Shown in pieces: positions 1 to 5,439 of a DNA stretch of 5,521 nucleotides. The stretch covers positions 1-5,521 of the forward strand of contig JAKSCF010000373.1 in assembly GCA_022360735.1 (NCBI GenBank). Direction: 5' to 3'. The notes below the pieces were generated by a model. The model worked only from the letters and a program-made list of their open reading frames with translations, had not been told where the DNA came from and ran no database searches. Numbering within the stretch: the first letter of the stretch is position 1; each line of letters starts with the position of its first letter. Origin of the DNA: Clostridia bacterium (lineage in GTDB: Bacteria; Bacillota_A; Clostridia; Peptostreptococcales; JAAYPU01). A program made the position numbers and the translations under genes.

Positions 1-1458
1 CCTTTTACTGAAAAACCATGTAGTCATTTTGATATGCAATATGGAGACTATAAACAAAGATATGATGACCCAAACAGCATTTGCACCAAAAAACAAGCTT
101 GTCAATAGTCCGATTACCCCCCACATAGCTGCACAAGGAATAACCATACAAGATGTAATGGTTAATAATCTTTTTTGCCATGAATCAATCACTCTTGATC
201 CTGATATACCTGCTAGAGTGCATCCAAAACAACTTATAAAAGGCATGATTGCTTTTCCATGCAACCCAACTCTGCTCATAGCTCTATCAAACATATAGGC
301 AATTCTGGCCATGTATCCTATGTCTTCCATAAATCCTAATACTAAGGAAAATGCACCTACGAAAATCGTCATAAACAATGCCATAAATGCGCCCGGAACT
401 AATGCCTCTGTAAGCAGAGAAGTAAGCCAGGGAAATATTCCCCATTGAACCAATAGATTTTCAAGTCCAAAGCTGACTATAGGAAGAACCATACCTGTAA
501 TAATCCCCATTAAAGGCATTGCAACAATGAAACTTGCTACTATCCCAAGTAATATCATTAATATCCCTAAAGGCATCCCTAGATATTTGTGGGTAGATAA
601 CTTATCAAAAGTGCCTCTTTTGAAATTATTCATGGTATCTTTTTCATTAACTGCATTTTTTAAGTTGCTCCCAATCCACAGATGTTTGCATTGGGCGGAT
701 TTACTCATACCATCTTTATTTCTTTCCAATATGATACTGATTTCTGACAAGTATTGGTCTTTTACAGCGTGCATAACCAAATTGACAATATTCACGTCAT
801 TTTCCAAAAGCTTTACAGAGACCCATTCCGGAGAGTATTTACCGAAGTTCTCCTTTTTCAGCAATTCAACTAAATGTGTAAAGTCTTCTCCAAACATCTC
901 CTCATAATGATTAAAAAAGCTTTCTGTCTTTAACAGAGTGTTTTGATATTCTATTTCATCGATTGCTTCATAAAGATCTGCAACACCTTTTCCCTTGGCT
1001 GCAATCATAGAAATAATAGGAACGCCCAAAGACTTTTCAAGCTGTGAGATATTGATGTGTTTTCCTTTTTGTTCAGCTATATCAATCATATTCAGTATAA
1101 CGATAGTGGGTATACTCATTCCAACGATTTCCGATAATAAATACATACTTCTGTTGAGCTGAGAAGCATCCACCATAACAATTAAGGTATCGATATCATT
1201 GGATACAATATAGTCTCGACTGATGATTTCCTCTGCAGAATTAGCTGTTAAGCTGTATGTTCCCGGTAAATCTACAATGTTATAATTTCGATTATTATAT
1301 GAAAATAAACCTTCTTTTTTTTCTATTGTTTTACCCGGCCAATTTCCTACATGCTGTTTGGACTTTGTCAACTTGTTGAATAACGTTGACTTGCCGGTAT
1401 TTGGCTGACCGGCGAGTCCTATGTTTGCTGCGTTTTGACTGATTGCAATACCATTCAT
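1..1458 (-). CDS. feoB: Ferrous iron transport protein B (FeoB), 3' end cut off by window
   Basis: FeoB is an inner-membrane Fe(II) transporter with a cytoplasmic N-terminal G domain. My reading of the minus strand gives 486 codons from ATG 1458-1456 with no stop or frameshift; the rest lies beyond position 1 (full FeoB is usually 600-800 residues). Visible G-domain motifs are G1 GQPNTGKS (residues 17-24), a G2 region VGNWPGKT (37-44, Thr44), G3 DLPG (63-66), G4 NMID (123-126) and a G5-like AAKGKG (153-158). A soluble linker reaches about residue 290, then hydrophobic segments begin. Residues 375-385 (GFMEDIGYMAR) match the conserved FeoB LEDxGYMAR region. The gate-like motif is CFGCTLAG (410-417), where classical FeoB has FGCNVPA; I recall this form from clostridial FeoB. 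AGGAGG at 1472-1467, inside the end of feoA, lies 8 nt before the ATG. The feoA TAA and feoB ATG abut, so translation is probably coupled. Confidence 0.96.
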   Translation of the reverse strand, partial: MNGIAISQNAANIGLAGQPNTGKSTLFNKLTKSKQHVGNWPGKTIEKKEGLFSYNNRNYNIVDLPGTYSLTANSAEEIISRDYIVSNDIDTLIVMVDASQLNRSMYLLSEIVGMSIPTIVILNMIDIAEQKGKHINISQLEKSLGVPIISMIAAKGKGVADLYEAIDEIEYQNTLLKTESFFNHYEEMFGEDFTHLVELLKKENFGKYSPEWVSVKLLENDVNIVNLVMHAVKDQYLSEISIILERNKDGMSKSAQCKHLWIGSNLKNAVNEKDTMNNFKRGTFDKLSTHKYLGMPLGILMILLGIVASFIVAMPLMGIITGMVLPIVSFGLENLLVQWGIFPWLTSLLTEALVPGAFMALFMTIFVGAFSLVLGFMEDIGYMARIAYMFDRAMSRVGLHGKAIMPFISCFGCTLAGISGSRVIDSWQKRLLTITSCMVIPCAAMWGVIGLLTSLFFGANAVWVIISLFIVSILHIKMTTWFFSKR

Positions 1459-1686
1459 TTAAGATACCTCCTCAACCAGTATATTACAAGCTTCTTTTCT
1501 GTTTAGAGCAATCATGGTATCACTGGCATATAGAATTAATGGCAGCTTACCGCTATTTTGCAATACTTTTAATTGTATATTATTGACTAAGCCCATTGAA
1601 GCTGCTTTATTAATGAACTTCTTGTCACCTTGTATTTGTGCAATTCTGCAAATACTCTGGTCCTTTAGCAGACATAAATCTTTCAA
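1459..1686 (-). CDS. feoA: Ferrous iron transport protein A (FeoA), SH3-like
   Basis: FeoA is a small cytoplasmic SH3-like protein needed for FeoB activity. The product is about 75 residues, the usual FeoA size. It shows the family pattern: an N-terminal strand (CRIAQIQG), the region KAASMGLVNNIQLKVL corresponding to the FeoA RL.xMGL.pG..v.V motif, and a C-terminal strand with MIALNRKEACNILVEE, like the family's alALrreEAe.I.V. The basic residue usual before MGL is replaced by Ala-Ser here. I chose TTG 1686-1684 as start because it lies 8 nt after the AGGAGG at 1700-1695. A frame opening at TTG 1692 would sit only 2 nt from it. The stop TAA (1461-1459) directly precedes the feoB ATG, so the two form one transcription unit. 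Expression should be Fur-controlled through the box at 1752-1766. Confidence 0.93.
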   Translation of the reverse strand: MKDLCLLKDQSICRIAQIQGDKKFINKAASMGLVNNIQLKVLQNSGKLPLILYASDTMIALNRKEACNILVEEVS

Positions 1687-1694
1687 ACACAAAT

Positions 1695-1700
1695 CCTCCT
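1695..1700 (-). promoter_or_regulatory. feoA ribosome binding site (decides TTG start)
   Basis: On the minus strand the sequence reads AAAGGAGGATTTGTGTTTG. The AGGAGG core is a full match to the 16S anti-Shine-Dalgarno sequence. Spacing is 2 nt to the first TTG (1692) and 8 nt to the second TTG (1686), which favours the second. No ATG lies nearby in frame. Confidence 0.8.
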
Positions 1701-1715
1701 TTGATATTTATTAAT

Positions 1716-1749
1716 AAAAAACAGTACAATCTAAACAAATTGTACTGTT
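1716..1749 (-). terminator. Intrinsic terminator of the MATE-hydrolase-AraC operon
   Basis: Read on the minus strand, an 11-bp perfect stem (AACAGTACAAT / ATTGTACTGTT, arms 1749-1739 and 1730-1720) closes an 8-nt loop (1738-1731). The 3' arm runs into a TTTTTT stretch and then ATT. It begins 21 nt after the regulator's stop codon. The stem is AT-rich, so termination may be partial, and some read-through into feoAB is possible. The same DNA carries the feoA -10 element. Confidence 0.72.
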
Positions 1750-1767
1750 ATTGATAATCATTATCAA
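1739..1767 (-). promoter_or_regulatory. feoAB sigma-A promoter
   Basis: On the minus strand, -35 TTGATA (1767-1762, five of six consensus bases) is followed by a 17-bp spacer and -10 TACAAT (1744-1739, five of six). The predicted transcription start is near 1732, which gives a leader of about 45 nt to the feoA TTG. The -35 and much of the spacer lie inside the Fur box; the -10 lies in the 5' arm of the upstream operon's terminator stem. Both hexamers and the spacing were read directly; activity is inferred. Confidence 0.75.
1752..1766. promoter_or_regulatory. Fur box (perfect 7-1-7) in the feoAB promoter
   Basis: TGATAAT C ATTATCA matches the Bacillus 7-1-7 Fur motif TGATAATNATTATCA at all 14 defined positions, with one further symmetric base on each side. 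It covers the -35 and spacer of the feoA promoter, so Fe(II)-loaded Fur should block RNA polymerase when iron is sufficient. It starts a few bases after the stop codon of the upstream regulator gene. Confidence 0.92.
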
Positions 1768-1770
1768 CCT

Positions 1771-2766
1771 TTAAAGGTATTTTTGATACCTGCTGCGGTA
1801 ATCGCTTGGACTTATTCCTATTTTTTTCTTAAATATATTTGCAAAATTACTGGGGTTGGAATACCCTACTTCTTGAGCGATTGACATAATGCTTTTTTCA
1901 GTATTTTCTAATTGCCGGACTGCATATTCAACTCTTTTTTCTCTCAAGTAGTCAAACATGGTTGTTTTAAATATTTTTTTAAAACCTACCTTTAATTTAT
2001 AGCTGTTGATATTAATCCGATTTGATAACTCGCTAATGCTTAAAGGTGTTACCAAATGTTCTTCAATCAATTTTGATGCATATATAATTTGAGTGATATC
2101 ATTTTCACTCATATATATTTTATCGTCAAGATTAAAATCCCACTCTTTGCTGAGCTCCAGAAATACGCCCATTAATTGAAGTGCAATGCTTTCTAAAGTA
2201 ATACTTCTTGCTAAGCCTTGCTGCTTACAGCTTAATATTTCAAGAAACAAATATTTCATCTTATTTCCCATGACTCCAATGTTATTGATCTGGGCATATT
2301 GGTTTAAATTCATAATAAAAGTTTCTGCTTCGTTACCATAAGTACTTACAATGGCATCAATAAATACTTTTGTAAAAATAATATTAATGCTTTTACATGG
2401 AACGTTTTTTTTGAACTCAACCTCATTGTGACTCCCCAAGTTTTGTGAAAAAATAATTTCCTCTGTCATACTATTATAATTATAACATTCTGTCCCTGAC
2501 ACATATGCCATTTTGCCATTTCTAAAATTATTAAATTCAAAATACTGTTCTTCTATTTGGCAGGAAAATTTTAAATCTTTATAGAGCACTATATCAAAAA
2601 TACATATTTCTATTCCGTTTTTTAATATATTACGCTCTATATATCCCCTTCCTTTTTTCCCGTCCAAAATGTATTTGATAACGTTATTTTCTTTGATTTC
2701 TTTCAATGCGAATTCTTTCTTTAGAATTGTATAAAAATCTTCGGCATTTTTAAACTTATAAAGCAC
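1771..2766 (-). CDS. AraC/XylS-family transcriptional regulator, PchR-like
   Basis: This 331-residue protein ends in an AraC-type double helix-turn-helix domain (about 227-327). The first HTH is around PLSISELSNRININSYKLK (241-259), the second around KSIMSIAQEVGYSNPSNFAN (291-310), followed by the family signature FKKKIGISPSDYR (312-324). The roughly 220-residue N-terminal part has no obvious sugar-binding cupin signature. The layout, with a helical LE.iALQL segment (191-198) before the HTH and the GFKKIFKTTMFDYL connector, resembles PchR/YbtA-type regulators that sense ferric siderophores; this is by recall, not alignment. GTG 2766-2764 is the start: a TGA lies three codons upstream in frame and GGAG sits 10 nt before it. 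It is the last gene of the operon, 50 nt after the hydrolase gene. A role in activating its own or neighbouring iron genes in response to a small ligand is inferred from context. Confidence 0.9.
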   Translation of the reverse strand: MLYKFKNAEDFYTILKKEFALKEIKENNVIKYILDGKKGRGYIERNILKNGIEICIFDIVLYKDLKFSCQIEEQYFEFNNFRNGKMAYVSGTECYNYNSMTEEIIFSQNLGSHNEVEFKKNVPCKSINIIFTKVFIDAIVSTYGNEAETFIMNLNQYAQINNIGVMGNKMKYLFLEILSCKQQGLARSITLESIALQLMGVFLELSKEWDFNLDDKIYMSENDITQIIYASKLIEEHLVTPLSISELSNRININSYKLKVGFKKIFKTTMFDYLREKRVEYAVRQLENTEKSIMSIAQEVGYSNPSNFANIFKKKIGISPSDYRSRYQKYL

Positions 2767-2816
2767 AGTATGTCAGCTCCATTTCTATCCATCATCACTC
2801 AAGTTAAATCTAATTT

Positions 2817-3749
2817 TTAGTTCTTAAAAAAATCAATCAGTATTGGATTTATTGCTTCTGAGAATTCATAATGCGCAAGGTGTGATGCGTCTTTTATTAA
2901 ATGATACTGAGTTTGTGGTATCAAGTCACATAAATTCTCCATGGATTCTTTGGAAATACTTTTATCATTTTCTCCCCATGTTAATAAAACAGGAATATTT
3001 TGTTGCTTCACTTGTTCATAATAAGGCGTAGCATCTTCCAGTGAATCGCCCCTCATATTTGCCAATACTGCTCTTTTTTTGCCTTTAAAATTTGCCTGCA
3101 TCATTAATTTTTCAGTGAGCTCTTCTTTCTTCTCATCTGAATAGAGTACTCTAGATGGATTGATAAGCATCTTATCTCCCACAACACTCATTAAATAGTC
3201 TCCAATGCCTTTGCTCCCTATAACTGAATACATTATCTTTCCTTCAAAAGTGTCAAACATCGGTGCCAAAAATGCTATTTTCTCAACTTTTCCTTCATGC
3301 TGAGCTGTAAAATAAGCAGAAATACTCCCCCCCTGAGACGTTCCAATTAAATAAATGGCGTCTTCTATTTCAAGTTTTTCCAAAAGCTCTGACAATTGTC
3401 TATCGTACAAATCTCTATTATAGGTTTCTAATTCCGGTCGGTCTGAATATCCGTGGCCATATATATCATATCTCAATACCCTAAACCCTTTATCTACCAA
3501 TGCATCTATATTATTATCCCATGTAAAATGGGGGGCTGCATTGCCGTGTACTAAAACGATGGTTTTAGCCTCTGAATCTCCCTTTAATTCATAATGGGTA
3601 AGACCATCCGAAAGTTCTATGAAACTTCCGCTCAGTTCTCCTCTTGTTTCAGAATTTAACGATTCTTTTTCCAAATCTCCTGATATAAAAGGCGCTAGCA
3701 CTAGAATCACTATGACGCCTATGCCTATTATTTTTAATTTTTTTTTCAT
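2817..3749 (-). CDS. Alpha/beta-fold hydrolase with N-terminal membrane anchor or signal
   Basis: The 310-residue product is a single-domain alpha/beta hydrolase. In numbering from ATG 3749 the N-terminus is MKKKLK plus a hydrophobic stretch (about 5-22) without a lipobox Cys, so the enzyme is probably membrane-anchored or secreted. The fold motifs are the oxyanion HGN (68-70) after strand TIVLV, DIYGHGYSDR (95-104), the nucleophile elbow GTSQGG with Ser138, acid Asp262 in WGENDK, and His290 in ASHLAHYE. The catalytic triad is complete. The substrate cannot be told from sequence; esterase, lactonase or lipase activity are all possible. The ATG is preferred over an upstream TTG (3767) because GGAGGAG at 3759-3753 lies just before it and would otherwise be coding. 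It starts 21 nt after the MATE stop, so the genes are co-transcribed and probably Fur-regulated. An A9 run in codons 2-4 is a possible slippage site. Confidence 0.9.
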   Translation of the reverse strand: MKKKLKIIGIGVIVILVLAPFISGDLEKESLNSETRGELSGSFIELSDGLTHYELKGDSEAKTIVLVHGNAAPHFTWDNNIDALVDKGFRVLRYDIYGHGYSDRPELETYNRDLYDRQLSELLEKLEIEDAIYLIGTSQGGSISAYFTAQHEGKVEKIAFLAPMFDTFEGKIMYSVIGSKGIGDYLMSVVGDKMLINPSRVLYSDEKKEELTEKLMMQANFKGKKRAVLANMRGDSLEDATPYYEQVKQQNIPVLLTWGENDKSISKESMENLCDLIPQTQYHLIKDASHLAHYEFSEAINPILIDFFKN

Positions 3750-3754
3750 AATCT

Positions 3755-3759
3755 CCTCC
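3755..3759 (-). promoter_or_regulatory. Hydrolase ribosome binding site
   Basis: GGAGG on the minus strand, extended to GGAGGAG, lies 5 nt before ATG 3749-3747 and in the short gap after the MATE gene. It supports the ATG followed by three Lys codons as the real start rather than TTG 3767, which would place this site inside the coding region. Confidence 0.82.
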
Positions 3760-3770
3760 AGGTCCAAATG

Positions 3771-5144
3771 CTATGCAGGGTTTATATCTTTTCTAAGAAT
3801 TTTAAACTCTTTTCTCACCATGAAAAATACCCAAATGGTTATAATAACATCAATCAAAAAGCTGCCATAATAGACCCACTGAACACCATACAATCTAGGT
3901 AATATCAGCATAACAGGTACATAAAAAACTAATTGACGCGCAATCCCAAATACTGCTGCCGGCCTGCTTTTGTTAATGGCAGGGAAAAATGTCATCGCCA
4001 TAAAGATAATAGGCAAAATAGGGAGGAGTGCCATAAAGATTCTAAAATAGGATAAACTTGCGGCTTCAAATATTTTATTTGGAAACATTAATCCCAAAAT
4101 CGTTTCAGGCATTCCTATAATAATTAACCAAAACGGCAGCATCATGAGTGTACCGCCTACAGCAAATATCTTAAAACTAGTGATAACCCGCTGATTATTT
4201 TTAGCGCCAAAGTTAATCCCTATAACCGGTTGCAATGCTCTCATAAGCCCAAATATTGGTGTCAGCAACAGCATGAAAATCCTAAAAATGGCACCGTAAA
4301 GTGCTAAATCATACACCGTCCCATATCTGGATAAAGCATTAAAAACGACGATTCCTTGTATAAGGGTCATTACGGTCATAATTAATGAAGGCATTCCCAT
4401 TGAAGTAATGGATTTTATGATTTTTTTATCTCTTGAAATCTTAAAGGGGTGTGCTTCAAAAGAAGCCTTTCCTTTTGCAAAGTAAATAAGTCCGGAAATC
4501 GTATACACCAACATACCCAGGTTAGTTCCCCAGGCTGCACCTGCAACTCCCATATCCATAATGACTATTAAGATATAGTTGGCTATAATGTTAACGATTA
4601 GCCCTATGCCCATCATCACAGCCGCAGATTTCATTTTACCTTCTGCACGAACAACCATATTTTCTGCCAAACCGTGAATCCAAAACAATGATCCCAAAAC
4701 TGTTATTCGAAAATAAGCTGCACCTAATTCTAGGGGTTCACCTACGCCACCCATAACTTTAACCAGTGGTGTTGTTAATAGATAGGCCAATATTACATAG
4801 AAAATAGTAATAACTATAGATAGATAATTAACATTTCCCATTAATTTTTTTTGAGTATCTTCATCGTTTGCACCCAACGCAATACTGAGAGCAGACCCTG
4901 CCCCAACACCAATTAGTGAGCCGAATCCAAGGGTTATCTGGGATAACGGATAGGCGAGAGAAACGCCTGCCAATGCGCTTTCTCCGACGAAACGCCCTAC
5001 AAAAATAGCATCAAATACAGTATTAAGTCCATATAATACCATGGCAATGATAGCCGGCCATGAAATCTTATACATGACCTTCCATAGATTTTCCGAAAGT
5101 ATCATTTGTTTTTGTTTATCTTTTTCATTTAATTGTGAATTCAA
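3771..5144 (-). CDS. MATE family efflux transporter, MepA-like
   Basis: MATE proteins are 12-helix inner-membrane antiporters that export organic compounds using Na+ or H+ gradients. The product is about 457 residues, a normal length, and hydrophobic throughout with a repeated two-half layout. Family marks (TTG-start numbering) include NTVFDAIFVGRFVG (41-54) in the first half, VRAEGKMKSA (165-174) before NIIANYILI, and the second-half motif LQPVIGINFGAKN (305-317). These fit the MepA-like branch of multidrug transporters. The start is uncertain: AAGGAG (5158-5153) overlaps a GTG at 5153, is only 2 nt from ATG 5150, and is 8 nt from TTG 5144, which I chose. ATG 5150 would add two residues. It is the first gene of an operon with a hydrolase and an AraC regulator, behind a Fur box, so it is probably expressed under iron limitation. 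The substrate is unknown. Confidence 0.93.
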   Translation of the reverse strand: MNSQLNEKDKQKQMILSENLWKVMYKISWPAIIAMVLYGLNTVFDAIFVGRFVGESALAGVSLAYPLSQITLGFGSLIGVGAGSALSIALGANDEDTQKKLMGNVNYLSIVITIFYVILAYLLTTPLVKVMGGVGEPLELGAAYFRITVLGSLFWIHGLAENMVVRAEGKMKSAAVMMGIGLIVNIIANYILIVIMDMGVAGAAWGTNLGMLVYTISGLIYFAKGKASFEAHPFKISRDKKIIKSITSMGMPSLIMTVMTLIQGIVVFNALSRYGTVYDLALYGAIFRIFMLLLTPIFGLMRALQPVIGINFGAKNNQRVITSFKIFAVGGTLMMLPFWLIIIGMPETILGLMFPNKIFEAASLSYFRIFMALLPILPIIFMAMTFFPAINKSRPAAVFGIARQLVFYVPVMLILPRLYGVQWVYYGSFLIDVIITIWVFFMVRKEFKILRKDINPA

Positions 5145-5152
5145 AATCATCA

Positions 5153-5158
5153 CTCCTT
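5153..5158 (-). promoter_or_regulatory. MATE gene ribosome binding site
   Basis: The minus strand reads ATAAGGAGTGATGATTTTG. AAGGAG lies 2 nt before ATG 5150 and 8 nt before TTG 5144. Spacing favours the TTG and codon strength favours the ATG; both are in the same frame. Confidence 0.65.
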
Positions 5159-5182
5159 ATCATTTATTTTGAGACCTTAATC

Positions 5183-5196
5183 ATTGTACTGTTTTT
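5183..5196 (-). repeat. 14-nt copy of the feo terminator arm in the MATE leader
   Basis: AAAAACAGTACAAT on the minus strand (5196-5183) is identical to plus-strand 1717-1730 and shares AACAGTACAAT with minus 1749-1739. It lies in the predicted 5' leader of the MATE operon, about 40 nt after the predicted transcription start. Its complement is in the predicted feoAB leader. Confidence 0.6.
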
Positions 5197-5239
5197 ATCT
5201 ACTTTAAACATCTATACCAAAATATTACTTCTTTTCTTG

Positions 5240-5268
5240 AGTATATATCAAACCGTTCCCTATGTCAA
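5240..5268 (-). promoter_or_regulatory. Sigma-A promoter of the MATE-hydrolase-AraC operon
   Basis: The -35 TTGACA (5268-5263) is a perfect consensus match, the spacer is 17 bp, and the -10 TATACT (5245-5240) matches five of six bases. The start is predicted near 5233, which leaves a leader of about 90 nt before the MATE start codon. The Fur box touches the -35 from its upstream side. Confidence 0.85.
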
Positions 5269-5285
5269 TAATGATACTCATTATC
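5267..5285. promoter_or_regulatory. Fur box upstream of the MATE operon
   Basis: The plus strand reads AATAATGATACTCATTATC, which matches the classical 19-bp Fur consensus GATAATGATAATCATTATC at 17 of 19 positions. On the minus strand one 7-1-7 unit (5286-5272, TGATAAT G AGTATCA) has a single mismatch, and a weaker overlapping unit extends toward the -35. Bound Fur would cover the -35, predicting repression in iron-replete cells. Confidence 0.88.
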
Positions 5286-5325
5286 ATTTATTTTAAAGAA
5301 ATACACACTATATGTCATACAATAT

Positions 5326-5352
5326 AAAAAGCACCTCATTCTTATGAGGTGC
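5326..5352 (-). terminator. Intrinsic terminator, minus direction, upstream of the MATE operon
   Basis: On the minus strand, a perfect 9-bp stem (GCACCTCAT / ATGAGGTGC, 5352-5344 and 5339-5331) with an AAGA loop runs into TTTTTATATT. On the plus strand no T tract follows, so it acts mainly leftward. It should stop transcription entering the Fur-controlled promoter from the right. No minus-strand gene that it would end is visible up to the window edge. Confidence 0.78.
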
Positions 5353-5361
5353 TCCAACGTA

Positions 5362-5390
5362 TGGACAAATTATGGATAAAATGGTATAAT
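5362..5390 (+). promoter_or_regulatory. Plus-strand sigma-A promoter with extended -10
   Basis: -35 TGGACA (5362-5367, five of six), a 17-bp spacer and a perfect -10 TATAAT (5385-5390) preceded by TGG, the extended -10 element. The transcription start is predicted near 5397. It is divergent from the MATE operon. No Fur-like palindrome overlaps it, so it is not obviously iron-controlled; the nearest Fur box is about 77 bp upstream of the -35. Confidence 0.78.
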
Positions 5391-5439
5391 AAGTTTTGAT
5401 TTTATAATAAAGGAGGGAAGGTTTTATAGCCGATTTTAG

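Larger units (their letters stand above)
5157..5294 (+). repeat. 14-bp direct repeat flanking the MATE leader/promoter
   Basis: TTATCATTTATTTT occurs at 5157-5170 and again at 5281-5294, 124 bp apart in the same orientation. One copy overlaps the edge of the Fur box; the other overlaps the MATE ribosome binding site. It may be the remains of a duplication or chance in AT-rich DNA. Confidence 0.5.

Noticed and set aside
29..907. Plus-strand open frames at 29-298 and 527-907
   Set aside because: They are antisense to feoB, which is open over its full length and carries clear motifs. Their translations show no family features.
1514..1714. Plus-strand open frame at 1514-1714
   Set aside because: Antisense to feoA and running into its leader; no plausible ribosome binding site or recognisable domain.
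3750..3767. Extended hydrolase start at TTG 3767
   Set aside because: It would place the GGAGGAG ribosome binding site inside the coding region and add MDLEEI before a normal Met-Lys-Lys-Lys signal start.
2843..3870. Plus-strand open frames at 2843-3031 and 3619-3870
   Set aside because: Antisense to the hydrolase and MATE genes, which have intact motifs and good starts.
5175..5215. Second promoter in the MATE leader using TACAAT as -10
   Set aside because: The base positions 17 bp upstream (ATGTTT) do not resemble a -35, and the near-consensus promoter at 5240-5268 is far better.
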